Source: JAHFUI01 sp041485905 (GTDB taxonomy: Bacteria; Acidobacteriota; Vicinamibacteria; Vicinamibacterales; CAVVIG01). Taken from it: a stretch of DNA of 38,851 nucleotides. Made by a program: the position numbers and the translations under genes. The notes under the pieces were generated by a model. It did not search any database and was not told where the DNA came from. It saw only the letters and a list, made by a program, of their open reading frames with translations. Where the stretch lies: positions 1 through 38,851 of the forward strand of contig JBGPKK010000029.1 of assembly GCA_041485905.1 (NCBI GenBank). The letters are read 5' to 3'. Below are positions 1 to 8,083 of the stretch, one piece after another. Each line of letters begins with the position of its first letter. The stretch's first letter is position 1.

Positions 1-1364
1 CCCATGCCGGGCACGACAAACAACCGGCTCCAACCCGTCACCTTGTCCATGCCGCCGTTGTCGGCGCTCATTTTCTGGTAGTAGTCGATGGTGTCCAGCG
101 CGGAAAACCACGGGTCGCTGGCGCCGTGATAGAAGAGCAGCTTGCCGCCGCGCCCGGAAAACGTACTCAGGTTCGTCCACCATCTCGTATCGCCGACACC
201 TCGTGGATCGGCGGCGAGCGCGATCGCTTCCTTGTCAACGTCCACTTCGGTCGACAGGTTGGGTGGGCCAAGGGGACTGACGCCGGGACTCAGTAGACCG
301 GGAATGCCCTGGCCGGTGGCGGTGATGCCGGTGTCGTACAGGAATCCCGGATAGATCTGGTTGCCTCGTGCATCCTTCGGCCCGGCGAAGGCTTTCTTGA
401 GCGCAGCGGTTTGCTGTGACGTCAGACAGGCGTCGGTCTTCGCGCCCTGGCAGGTCAGCGTCGACACCGGATCGAAATCGCACGCCCGTATGTTGAAGAT
501 CAGTCCGTCCTTCACCCCGTCTTTGGCGTCGCAGACGTTGAGGAGCGCGTTGACGATCAATTTCTTGTCGCTGTCAGAGAATGCCTGTCCCGGGATCGGT
601 TTGCCGGCGGCATCCCTGGGTGCGATCTGGTTCAACGCGATTGCGACCCATCGATCGCCCAGGCCTGAATACCCCGTGCGCATGGCCGGGGCGCCCGCGA
701 CGACGCCGTCGAAATAGGCCGGGTAACGCTCGGTCATCAGCATCGCCTCGCGGCCGCCCGTCGAGCAGCCGGCGAAGTAGGAATGGTCGATGGGCCGTCC
801 GTAGTACTGAGCGACGATTTGCTTGGCCAGTGGCGCGACCCTGCCGACCGCGACGTACGCGAAGTCGAGGCTGGCCTGCTGGTCCCGCATGAAACTGCCG
901 TCGAATCCACCGCCGGTGCTCTGGTGGCCGGTATCGGTGGTGACAACGGCAAACCCCCGCACCAGTCCGGGTGTGCCTCCGGCGCCTGCCGCGCCGAGCG
1001 GCAGCGCCACCGTCCCATTCAACCCCCCGCCTCCCTGAAACAGGAAGCGGCCGCTCCAGGTGTCGGGCAGCGCGACCGCAAATCCGATCCCGTAACTCTT
1101 TCCGTCGACGCCAATGCGCCGGTCGATCATCCCGTCGACTCGGCAATACGACGGAAGAGCCACGCCAGCGCCCTGCCCTCCGCGCCCCGGCGTCGCGGCG
1201 GGTCCGGCCGGAACCGATTGCGCCTTCGTGATCTCCAGCGCGACGCCGGCTATTTGCAGTGTGGTCATGTCCGCGCACCGGGTCGACGAAGGCTGCCCCC
1301 GCGCGACAGACGGCACGAGCACAATCAGTCCCATCAGCATCCGAAACGATCGGGTGTGTGTCAT
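1..1364 (-). CDS. Tannase/feruloyl esterase family protein, 3' end cut by window edge
   Basis: Secreted esterase of the tannase/feruloyl esterase family, expected to cleave ester bonds of galloyl or hydroxycinnamoyl compounds from plant material. The frame stays open from the ATG at 1364 to the window edge (454 codons), so the stop is outside. A hydrophobic signal peptide covers about residues 8-22. The nucleophile elbow GCSTGG gives Cys200-Ser201 and the acid lies in HGASD (Asp417). The sequence ends at VPGMG, just before the expected His-Cys pair of the family's CS-D-HC motif. The start is 4 bases after the stop of the upstream paralogue, so the two are co-transcribed. They share family motifs but differ clearly in length and sequence, so this is an old duplication. 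Substrate cannot be told from sequence. Confidence 0.88.
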   Translation of the reverse strand, partial: MTHTRSFRMLMGLIVLVPSVARGQPSSTRCADMTTLQIAGVALEITKAQSVPAGPAATPGRGGQGAGVALPSYCRVDGMIDRRIGVDGKSYGIGFAVALPDTWSGRFLFQGGGGLNGTVALPLGAAGAGGTPGLVRGFAVVTTDTGHQSTGGGFDGSFMRDQQASLDFAYVAVGRVAPLAKQIVAQYYGRPIDHSYFAGCSTGGREAMLMTERYPAYFDGVVAGAPAMRTGYSGLGDRWVAIALNQIAPRDAAGKPIPGQAFSDSDKKLIVNALLNVCDAKDGVKDGLIFNIRACDFDPVSTLTCQGAKTDACLTSQQTAALKKAFAGPKDARGNQIYPGFLYDTGITATGQGIPGLLSPGVSPLGPPNLSTEVDVDKEAIALAADPRGVGDTRWWTNLSTFSGRGGKLLFYHGASDPWFSALDTIDYYQKMSADNGGMDKVTGWSRLFVVPGM

Positions 1365-1368
1365 GAGA

Positions 1369-3144
1369 TCACCTGCAGATGAAATTTCGAGCGCTGTCGA
1401 TGCTGCCGCTTCCGGTGTAGCGGGCCTGCGCCGGGTACGCACACAACGGACGCGTGCGTCCGGGCCACGGCGTCGTCGCGCGGGCGGTGGCGGTGAGGCG
1501 ATCAGGCGCGGTGCCTTTTTCGACCCAATTCACAAGCGCGCCGAACGCGTCGAATTGATCGGTCGACGGACCGCCCGAGCAGTGATTCATGCCGGGGACC
1601 GCGAAGAGGCGGACGAACCGGCTCGCGCGTCCGCCGTTCGCCGTGTTCACGTCGCTCCACCAGTTGATCGTGTCGAGAATCGAGAAAATCGGATCGCTCA
1701 CGCCGTGCGCGATCATCAGCTTGCCACCGTGACTCTTGAACGCGGACAGGTCGGTCGAATCCGCTTTCATGAAATCCAGCGCCGACTCGCGGTACATCTC
1801 CGCCGTGTTGGATAACGCTCGACGATATCCGTTGACGTCGAACGCCAGGGCGTACGCCGCCGCGGGCATGCCGGTCGACGACGTGGCGGCCGGCGGGGTG
1901 ACGAAAATCGTCGCCAGCGCGGATGCGCCGAGCGTTAGATTAATCGCGGAGTTGCCAGGCGCGCTGTACGCGCCGAGCTTCCACGATCGCCAGCCTTGGT
2001 TGTAGGTGTCAGCGATCTTTCCGCCGATGCCTGCGTCCCATGCCCAACCGGCGTACGCCATTTCGCCACTGGAAGTTCTGGCGCCGCCGAACACGGTCTT
2101 CAGCGCGGTCACCTGCGCGCGAGAGAGACAGGAGTCGGTCTTGGCACCCGCGCACGTGAGGGCCGACAACGTGGGCTCGACGACCGCGGTCGTGCACGCG
2201 GAGAAGCTCTGCACCATGCCGTCGGTCACACCATCCAGTCGGTCGCAGGCGTCAAGCACCGCATTCGACACGAGCCGCAGATCCTCATCGCTGAACGACT
2301 TATTGATCAGCGGTTGGTTGTTGGCGTCGGTCAGGTTCGCCGCGCGTGCAGCCGCGGCAAAGGCCTGACTGTCCCACGCCTCCGCGACCGCCGCGCGCGG
2401 GAGCCGAAGACCGGGGGAACACGCGAGGATCCCGTCGAAATAATCCGGAAAGCGCTGCGACATCATCAGGCCTTCGCGGCCGCCTTCCGAACAGCCCACG
2501 TAGTAGGACCTGACTGGAGCACGCCCGTAGTACTGCCTGATGATCTTTTTGGAGACCAGAGTGACCTGATCGTAGGAGTTGTAGCCGAAGTCGAGACGTG
2601 CCTGCGGATCGAAGCCGAAGGTCGTGGTGCCCCCGCGGGCCGGATCGTTGTTGACCATGTTGTCGTGACCGGAGTCCTGCGACACGACGGCGTACCCGAG
2701 CGTCAAGGCCACCGCCGGCTGCTGTCCCTGCAACGCGCCCAGCGCATTTCCGATAGCGCCGTTGCTGCCGCCGCCGCCCTGAAAGAAGAACCGGCCGTTC
2801 CAGGTCGCCGGCAGGCGCAGGCGGAAGTTGATCGCGTAGCGCTGACCGTTGATGCCGGCGCGTTCGTTGATCCTCCCGATTATCTCGCAGTGCTCGGGCA
2901 GCGCCGGCGTCGGCGGGGCGAAGGCGTTCGCAGCCGGACGCTCGGCTGCGCTCGCATTCAACACGGCGGATGTGATGCTCGTGGTCGGATTCGGCAGGCT
3001 CTTCGCCGTCTGCAGCGCCGCGCACTGTTGGCCGGGCGGGGTGTCGGTTCCCGTCGAGCCGTCGCGGACCTGACCTGATCCGTCCGCCATCGACAGACTT
3101 GCAATCACGACCATCAGGGCCGCCCGCCAGCCGCGTCGGTTCAT
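1369..3144 (-). CDS. Tannase/feruloyl esterase family protein (591 aa)
   Basis: Complete secreted esterase and first gene of the tandem pair. The frame is open further upstream to 3306, but the ATG at 3144 is preferred: a GGAAGGA ribosome site lies just before it and the protein then begins MNRRGWRAALMVVIASL, a typical signal peptide. Catalytic residues visible are Ser219 in GCSEGG, Asp484 in HGVSD and His521 in GMNHC. Cys218 and Cys522 flank Ser and His and would form the disulfide known from the family's CS-D-HC motif. An oxyanion-type FQGGGG loop lies near residue 121. Length is normal for the family. Substrate (tannin, feruloyl ester or other) is not determined. Confidence 0.92.
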   Translation of the reverse strand: MNRRGWRAALMVVIASLSMADGSGQVRDGSTGTDTPPGQQCAALQTAKSLPNPTTSITSAVLNASAAERPAANAFAPPTPALPEHCEIIGRINERAGINGQRYAINFRLRLPATWNGRFFFQGGGGSNGAIGNALGALQGQQPAVALTLGYAVVSQDSGHDNMVNNDPARGGTTTFGFDPQARLDFGYNSYDQVTLVSKKIIRQYYGRAPVRSYYVGCSEGGREGLMMSQRFPDYFDGILACSPGLRLPRAAVAEAWDSQAFAAAARAANLTDANNQPLINKSFSDEDLRLVSNAVLDACDRLDGVTDGMVQSFSACTTAVVEPTLSALTCAGAKTDSCLSRAQVTALKTVFGGARTSSGEMAYAGWAWDAGIGGKIADTYNQGWRSWKLGAYSAPGNSAINLTLGASALATIFVTPPAATSSTGMPAAAYALAFDVNGYRRALSNTAEMYRESALDFMKADSTDLSAFKSHGGKLMIAHGVSDPIFSILDTINWWSDVNTANGGRASRFVRLFAVPGMNHCSGGPSTDQFDAFGALVNWVEKGTAPDRLTATARATTPWPGRTRPLCAYPAQARYTGSGSIDSARNFICR

Positions 3145-3284
3145 ATCGTCTGTCCTTCCGGGTGCCCAAGTATCGCAGAAGCGTCTTGCACATGAATCCG
3201 GAATTTGGCGCCGGAAATCGTTTACACTCTGCTGTGCAATCGGACGCCTGACCGGCGTTGGCTCGGAATTTTTCAGGAGGGTGT

Positions 3285-3704
3285 ATGCGCGGAAAACTGA
3301 GGGCACTAGCGGTGGGCGCGGCAGTGGTCGTCGGGTTCACCGTGATGGCGAATGAGAAACCGTCGCCAGAGTACCAGACGGCGATGAAGAACAATGCCGC
3401 CGCGAACGCGGCCCTGCGCGGCAACATCGCCATGAAGGACTACGCGGCGATCGGGATGAACGCGGCGACGTTCAAGGCCTCGTTCACGGTGGCCAAAGCG
3501 TTCTGGACGGCGAAAAAGGCCGACGATGCGATCAAGCTCTCGGATGATGGCTTGAAGGGCGCGGCCGACCTCGACACGGCGGCGAAGGCCAAGAACGACG
3601 AAGCGATCACGGCCGCGCGCGGCACGATCGGCGCGACCTGCCGGGGATGCCACATGGTGCACCGCGAGGGACCGCTGGCCGATATGAGCTACGAGATTAA
3701 ATAG
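3285..3704 (+). CDS. Small periplasmic cytochrome c with C-terminal CxxCH
   Basis: A 139-residue exported protein with a signal peptide ending near residue 22 and one heme-binding motif, CRGCH (Cys119, Cys122, His123), close to the C terminus. The mature part is mostly helical and alanine/lysine rich. A single C-terminal heme site after a helical body is the layout of class II cytochromes c (cytochrome c' / c556 type), so electron transfer or gas binding in the periplasm is the likely role. ATG 3285 was chosen over the longer frame from 3258 because AGGAGGG lies 4 bases upstream. Divergent from the tannase operon across 140 bases. Confidence 0.8.
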   Translation: MRGKLRALAVGAAVVVGFTVMANEKPSPEYQTAMKNNAAANAALRGNIAMKDYAAIGMNAATFKASFTVAKAFWTAKKADDAIKLSDDGLKGAADLDTAAKAKNDEAITAARGTIGATCRGCHMVHREGPLADMSYEIK

Positions 3705-3789
3705 GTCAGGTTGGGTCAGGTAGGCCGGGTGGGTCAGGTAAGTGGACCCAACAAGACCTACCCGACCCACCAGTCCTACCCGACTTACC
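3703..3789. repeat. Two-armed period-9 word array (GGTCAGGT / ACCTACCCG word)
   Basis: The left arm repeats about nine-base words such as GGTCAGGTT, GGCCGGGTG and GGTCAGGTA. The right arm (about 3754-3789) reads ACCTACCCG, ACCCACCAG, TCCTACCCG, ACTTACCGG at exact nine-base spacing. The arms are imperfect reverse complements, so a long mismatched hairpin can form. It starts at the cytochrome stop codon and fills the gap to the convergent lipoprotein gene, so it could serve as a two-way terminator. The same word occurs at 10772-10875. Confidence 0.75.
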
Positions 3790-3798
3790 GGCCCTCCG

Positions 3799-4182
3799 TC
3801 ACTGAACCGTAATCGTTCCCTTCCAGGCCGGGTTCTCCGAGTCCTGGTGATCGTGATAACCGCACGCTTTGACGACGTTCAGGTTGCCGGTCTGTTTCAT
3901 TTGACCCGGCACCAGCACGCCGACTTGATTGATCGCCGGACACTCGGTGTGCTCGGGATGCGGATCGGAGTTCATCTCGTGGTTGATCCGGTCGTTGTTG
4001 ACGAAGGTGACCTGAGAGCCGGGGCTGACTTGCAGATTCTTCGGGCTCACGCCGCTCGCGGTGATCGTGATGGTGGTTCCGGCGACCGGCGGTGATGAGG
4101 GCGATGTGTTGCTGCTGCTGCACGCGGCCGCGAGGAGCAGGGCTCCCGCCGCTGCGAGCGCGGCACGATCGATAAGCCTCAT
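3799..4182 (-). CDS. Cupredoxin-like lipoprotein
   Basis: A 127-residue lipoprotein: the signal peptide ends in LAAAC (lipidated Cys21), followed by a Ser/Pro linker and a beta-rich cupredoxin domain from about residue 35. Candidate type 1 copper ligands are His68 (INHEM), Cys107 and His110 (ACGYHDH); the order His...Cys-x2-His fits plastocyanin-like proteins. No clear axial Met follows, and Cys81 is an extra cysteine. It is the last gene of the operon, 9 bases after the regulator stop. Likely a membrane-anchored copper or electron carrier; copper binding is inferred from the motif only. Confidence 0.75.
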   Translation of the reverse strand: MRLIDRAALAAAGALLLAAACSSSNTSPSSPPVAGTTITITASGVSPKNLQVSPGSQVTFVNNDRINHEMNSDPHPEHTECPAINQVGVLVPGQMKQTGNLNVVKACGYHDHQDSENPAWKGTITVQ

Positions 4183-4191
4183 TGGATCATC

Positions 4192-5559
4192 CTAATCGAT
4201 CCGGTATTTCGCCAGGTAATACGACAACGCGCGCTGACTGATGCCCATCAGCTCCGCGGCGTCTTTTTTCACGCCGCCGGCGCTGTCGAGCGCGCGTCGA
4301 ATCGTCTCCCGTTCCACCCACTCGATGTTCTGCCGCAGCTTGAGCGACGGCAGCCCGCTGACCGCCGGCACCGCCGAGCCGAGCACCGACACCGAACGGC
4401 TCGTTATGACCGGGCCCGTCGACAGCACGACCGCGCGCTCGATCGTGTTTTCGAGATCGCGGACGTTGCCCGGCCAGTCGTACTGCTGCAAGCCGGCGAG
4501 CACGCCGTCGTCGAGGCGTTCGATGCGCCGCCCGGTCCGTTGCGCATGCTTCTTGACGAAGTGCTCGACCAGGGGCGGGATGTCTTCGCGGCGTTCACGC
4601 AGCGGAGGAATCTCGATGGGGATGACGTTCAGCCGGTAGAACAGATCGTCCTGGAACTTGCCCTCGGCGACCATCTGCCGCAGGTCGCGATTGCTTGCGG
4701 CGATGACGCGCAGGTCCACGCGTTGGGTGCGTTCGGCGCCGAGCGGCTCGAACTCGCGCTCCTGCAGCACGCGCAAGAGCTTGGACTGCAGCGTGAGACT
4801 CATCGTGCCGATCTCGTCAAGGAAGATCGTGCCGCCGTCGGCGAGCGCGAACTTGCCCTTCTTGGTCGTTGTCGCGCCGGTGAAGGCGCCGCGCACGTGG
4901 CCGAAGAGCTCCGACTCGAGCAGCGTTTCGGGGATCGCCGCGCAGTTCACTTTGATGAGTGGCATGCCTCGCTGCGCGCTCCGGTCGTGAATCGCGCGGG
5001 CGACGAGCTCCTTGCCGGTCCCGGTCTCGCCGAGGATCAGGACCGTGCTCTTGGTCTCGGCCACCAGCTCTGCCCGCCGGATCACCTCTTCCATCGCGCG
5101 GCTGCGGCCGACGATGCCGTAATGATCGAACTGTTCGTCGCGCTCGCTGAGCAGGTACCGGTATTCGGTGCGCAGCCGCTGGTGATCCAGCGCGCGGCGG
5201 ACGACGACAAGCAGCTCGTCGATCTCGAACGGCTTCTGCAGGTAATCGAGGGCGCCCAGCTTCATCGCTTCGATCGCGCTCTCGACGGTCGCATGCGCCG
5301 TCATCATCAGAATCTGGGGCCGCTCGCCCTCGGGGACCGACCCGACGTACTCGCGAATCAGATCCAGGCCGCTCAACTCCTGCATCACGTTGTCGACGAT
5401 GAGGACGTCGAAGCTGCGCTCGGCCAGCAGCCGCTGCGCCTGGCGGGCACTCGCCGTCTCGACGACATCGTGGCCGTCGTCTCGCAGAGCGCGCCCCAGC
5501 GCCTTCAGGATCTTTTCCTCATCGTCGACGAGGAGAATGGAGCCGCGAAGAGTCGCCAT
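4192..5559 (-). CDS. NtrC-family sigma-54-dependent response regulator
   Basis: A 455-residue transcription activator with the three standard parts. The receiver (1-120) has acidic Asp12/Asp13, phospho-acceptor Asp57 in LIVDNVM and Lys110. The AAA+ domain has Walker A GETGTGKE (178-185), the sigma-54-contacting loop GAFTGA (225-230) and Walker B FLDEIG (from 247). The C-terminal Fis-type helix-turn-helix ends in ELMGISQRALSYYLAKYRID. An intact GAFTGA loop implies real sigma-54 activation. Its ATG overlaps the kinase stop by one base (TGATG), so the two are a cognate pair and translationally coupled. Targets are unknown; the operon itself is the obvious candidate. Confidence 0.95.
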   Translation of the reverse strand: MATLRGSILLVDDEEKILKALGRALRDDGHDVVETASARQAQRLLAERSFDVLIVDNVMQELSGLDLIREYVGSVPEGERPQILMMTAHATVESAIEAMKLGALDYLQKPFEIDELLVVVRRALDHQRLRTEYRYLLSERDEQFDHYGIVGRSRAMEEVIRRAELVAETKSTVLILGETGTGKELVARAIHDRSAQRGMPLIKVNCAAIPETLLESELFGHVRGAFTGATTTKKGKFALADGGTIFLDEIGTMSLTLQSKLLRVLQEREFEPLGAERTQRVDLRVIAASNRDLRQMVAEGKFQDDLFYRLNVIPIEIPPLRERREDIPPLVEHFVKKHAQRTGRRIERLDDGVLAGLQQYDWPGNVRDLENTIERAVVLSTGPVITSRSVSVLGSAVPAVSGLPSLKLRQNIEWVERETIRRALDSAGGVKKDAAELMGISQRALSYYLAKYRID

Positions 5560-7370
5560 CAGGCCCTGTCTCCAGCCACGTCGATGTGAATCTCGGTGCC
5601 AAGGCCTGGGCTGCTGGTGACCGCAATGGTGCCGCCGAGGCCGTCGACGATGTTCTTGGCAATCGCAAGGCCGAGGCCGGTTCCGCCGCGCTTGGTCGTG
5701 AAGTAGGGTACGAACACGCGCTCGAGATCCGCCGGATCGATGCCGACGCCACGGTCGGCTATCGCGATCGCGACGCGATGGGCGCGACGCTCGGTCCGCA
5801 GCGTGACCAGCGGTCCGGGATCGCCCGGCGGCGCAACCCCATCGTGGCCCGCCGCCACCGGCACGGCGGCCAGCTCGCGGGCGGCCACCGCCTGGCGTGC
5901 GTTCACGAGCATGTTGACGAGCGCGATGCGCAGACGCTCGGAGTCGGTGGTGACCGGGGGCAGCGATGGGTCGAGAATCAGTTGGATCGACGCCCCCGGA
6001 CCGGATGCTTCCGCCGCGGCCGCCGACTCGCGACAGAGCGCGTTCAGATCCGTCGGCGCCAGCTCGAACCGGATCGGCCGCGCGAAGTCGAGCACCTCGT
6101 TCACGATGCGGTTGAGGCGCGTCACCTCATCGTCGATGTCGGCGACCGCCTCGCGCAGGGTGCTTGCCGTGACGTCCGGCTGACGGAGACCGTGCAGCGA
6201 CGCCCTGATGATCATCAGTGGATTTCTGATCTCGTGCGCGATAACCGTCGACAGTCCGCCGAGCGATGACAGCCGCTCCTTCTGCGCCATCTCGCGCTGG
6301 AACCGCGCGATGGAGTCGGTCAGCGTATTGAACGTTGTCGCCAGCAGCCGCGCGTCTTCATCGTCCCACCGGTGGCTCTGCAGGACGGCGATCTTGCGCG
6401 TCAAGTCGCCGGTTGAGGCCACCTCGCGCATCACATCCGTAATCGCCGCCAGCGGCCGCGTGATGGTGCGCGCCACGGTGAAGCTGAGAAGCGTCGCCAG
6501 GATGACCGCGATGATGGCCGTCACGATCAGGCCGGCATGAATGGCCTGGAGGCCCGCGAGCTGTTCGGTCCGCGATCGCAGAATCAACGCAACGGGGCCG
6601 GTCGCGATGTCGGCGGCGTCTCCCGCGCTTGTGAGCGGCCGCGGCAACACGACGTAATCCTCGGCGCCGATGCGCACGTCGAGGGCGCCGCCCGGATCGT
6701 GGAGCAGCGAGGTCAGCGCGTGCCGATCTGCTTGTGGCAGCGTGGTCGCCAGGATTTGCCCGTCCATCCCGAAGGCGATGTCGCTCCCGGTAATCGCCTT
6801 CAACTGAGCGGCGACCCCGTCGTCCAGGAGAAAGCCGACGCTCAGCGTTCCCAGCATCTCAGGATGCGCGAGATCGATGGTGATCGGGACAGTCACCAGC
6901 TGCAGCATGCCGTGGGCCTGCGGCAGCAGGCTCACGCTTTCCCGGCCGGCGAGCGCCTCACGAATCGCTGGCTGGCGGGCGACGACATCGGCGGCGGGCG
7001 GCGAAGCGCCCACGGTGGTGAGCACGCCCCCTGACTTGTTCGTGACAAGCAGAAGATTGGGGTGGAGCGTGAGCAGCCCCTGAATATCGGTGACGGCGAC
7101 CTGCACGGTCTGCTGATCGTTCTCGTACGTCGCCGCTTTGAGCTTCGGCGTATCAGCGATGAGCCGCGCCATCGTCGTAAACGTCTGCGTGCGCGTCGTG
7201 CGCAGCTGATCGACCAGCGCGCCGGTGGCGACGATCTCGCGCTGGAGCTCGCTTTCGGCTTGCCGCGCCACGCGCACGTTCACCACGTAGATGGCGGCGC
7301 CTATCGACAGCACGGCGAGGAGCGCGCTCGTCAGGAAGATGCGACCTCGCAGCGAGGAGAGCAGCGTCAT
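5559..7370 (-). CDS. Membrane sensor histidine kinase
   Basis: A 603-residue sensor kinase. TM1 (about 11-31), an extracytoplasmic sensor region (32-280) with the look of a Cache-type domain, TM2 (281-300), HAMP (300-356), then HisKA with the phospho-acceptor in VIAHEIRNPL (His379). The HATPase domain shows the N box NMLVNARQAV (Asn490) and G boxes DRGVGID and TKRGGTGLGLAIAKN. ATG 7370 overlaps the stop of the cupredoxin-like gene by four bases (ATGA). The sensor region carries no obvious metal-binding cluster, so the copper-related neighbours do not prove copper sensing. Confidence 0.93.
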   Translation of the reverse strand: MTLLSSLRGRIFLTSALLAVLSIGAAIYVVNVRVARQAESELQREIVATGALVDQLRTTRTQTFTTMARLIADTPKLKAATYENDQQTVQVAVTDIQGLLTLHPNLLLVTNKSGGVLTTVGASPPAADVVARQPAIREALAGRESVSLLPQAHGMLQLVTVPITIDLAHPEMLGTLSVGFLLDDGVAAQLKAITGSDIAFGMDGQILATTLPQADRHALTSLLHDPGGALDVRIGAEDYVVLPRPLTSAGDAADIATGPVALILRSRTEQLAGLQAIHAGLIVTAIIAVILATLLSFTVARTITRPLAAITDVMREVASTGDLTRKIAVLQSHRWDDEDARLLATTFNTLTDSIARFQREMAQKERLSSLGGLSTVIAHEIRNPLMIIRASLHGLRQPDVTASTLREAVADIDDEVTRLNRIVNEVLDFARPIRFELAPTDLNALCRESAAAAEASGPGASIQLILDPSLPPVTTDSERLRIALVNMLVNARQAVAARELAAVPVAAGHDGVAPPGDPGPLVTLRTERRAHRVAIAIADRGVGIDPADLERVFVPYFTTKRGGTGLGLAIAKNIVDGLGGTIAVTSSPGLGTEIHIDVAGDRA

Positions 7371-8083
7371 CGTAGTGCGATATCCATCTCCGCGACGCCG
7401 CCGTTGGGCACGGTCACGGGCGCGGGATCTGAGGAGACGCCTTCGTTCCAGGCGATAACGGCGTAGTTGCCGGGCGGCACGTTGTCGATCCGGTAGCGGC
7501 CGTCGCCGTCGGTCATCGCAAAGAACGGGTGGCTGAACACGAGGATGAAGGCGCTCATGTGCGAGTGGATCTCACAGAACACCCGAACGATCCCCGATTT
7601 GTCGAAGCGGACCGATTTGGAATGGCCCACAGCGTAGCGACCGAGATCGAAGGACGCGGTCTTCGAGAGCGAAAAGACGTTGTGGTAGATGCGATCGCTG
7701 TTCGGGAAATCGACGGTCGTCCCCGTTGTGATTGCCAGCACGTGGGGCACGAACGTTTCGTTCCGCTGATCCAGCACCGCATGCCCTGTCTCGGTCTGTT
7801 CGAAGGCGCCGCGCGGCGCGGTCTCGAGATAGACCACCGAGCGCAGGCGGTCCGGCACATCGCGGCGGCCGGCGGCGCCGAGATCGGACACGTTGGGCCG
7901 CCGCTCGGAGGGTGAGAGCGCGCGGCGGAGATCGACACGCCCGCGGATCGTCCCGGTGGCCGCGGCGCTTCGGATGGGGACCACGACGAACACCGGGAGC
8001 ACCAAGGACACCAAGGACACCAAGGACACAAGGGTCCGGCCCCGTTCTATTCGTTGTGTCCTTTGTGTCCTTTGTGTTTCCAT
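7367..8083 (-). CDS. Methylamine-utilisation-type cupredoxin-like protein with repeat-derived N terminus
   Basis: Exported protein of 238 residues if started at ATG 8083. The cupredoxin-like domain (about 78-185) has candidate copper ligands His134 (IYHNVF), Cys170, His173 and Met176 (FCEIHSHM), the pattern of MauL/plastocyanin-like proteins. A carboxypeptidase-regulatory-like beta domain follows (DGDGRYRIDNVPPGNYAV, about 192-216). ATG 8083 overlaps the porin stop (TGATG). The first 35 residues are encoded by a nine-base repeat array: TQR three times, then VSL three times, giving a basic n-region and a hydrophobic core ending at SAAA. GTG and TTG codons inside the array could serve as later starts. 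Probably a periplasmic electron or copper carrier. Confidence 0.75.
   Translation of the reverse strand: METQRTQRTQRIERGRTLVSLVSLVSLVLPVFVVVPIRSAAATGTIRGRVDLRRALSPSERRPNVSDLGAAGRRDVPDRLRSVVYLETAPRGAFEQTETGHAVLDQRNETFVPHVLAITTGTTVDFPNSDRIYHNVFSLSKTASFDLGRYAVGHSKSVRFDKSGIVRVFCEIHSHMSAFILVFSHPFFAMTDGDGRYRIDNVPPGNYAVIAWNEGVSSDPAPVTVPNGGVAEMDIALR
8001..8080. repeat. Two-armed period-9 array inside a coding start (ACCAAGGAC word)
   Basis: ACCAAGGAC occurs three times head to tail at 8001-8027, followed by a partial copy. TTGTGTCCT occurs at 8054 and 8063, with TTGTGTTTC at 8072. The second arm is close to the reverse complement of the first, so the arms can pair around a 20-base spacer. Nine is a multiple of three, so on the minus strand the array is translated without a frame change as the N terminus of the cupredoxin-like protein. 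Confidence 0.9.

Noticed and set aside
574..1278. Long minus-strand frame rich in Arg/Gly overlapping the first tannase
   Set aside because: It is a shadow of the tannase frame, which runs open to the window edge and has all family motifs.
3205..3235. Promoter with TACACT for the cytochrome c gene
   Set aside because: The -10-like string is present, but no -35 match at proper distance was found, so it was not listed.
3703..3789. CRISPR array
   Set aside because: Units are only nine bases, degenerate and have no spacers; no cas genes are near.
4540..5589. Plus-strand frame of about 349 codons opposite the response regulator
   Set aside because: No domain or start signal; it mirrors the regulator frame, as is common in GC-rich DNA.
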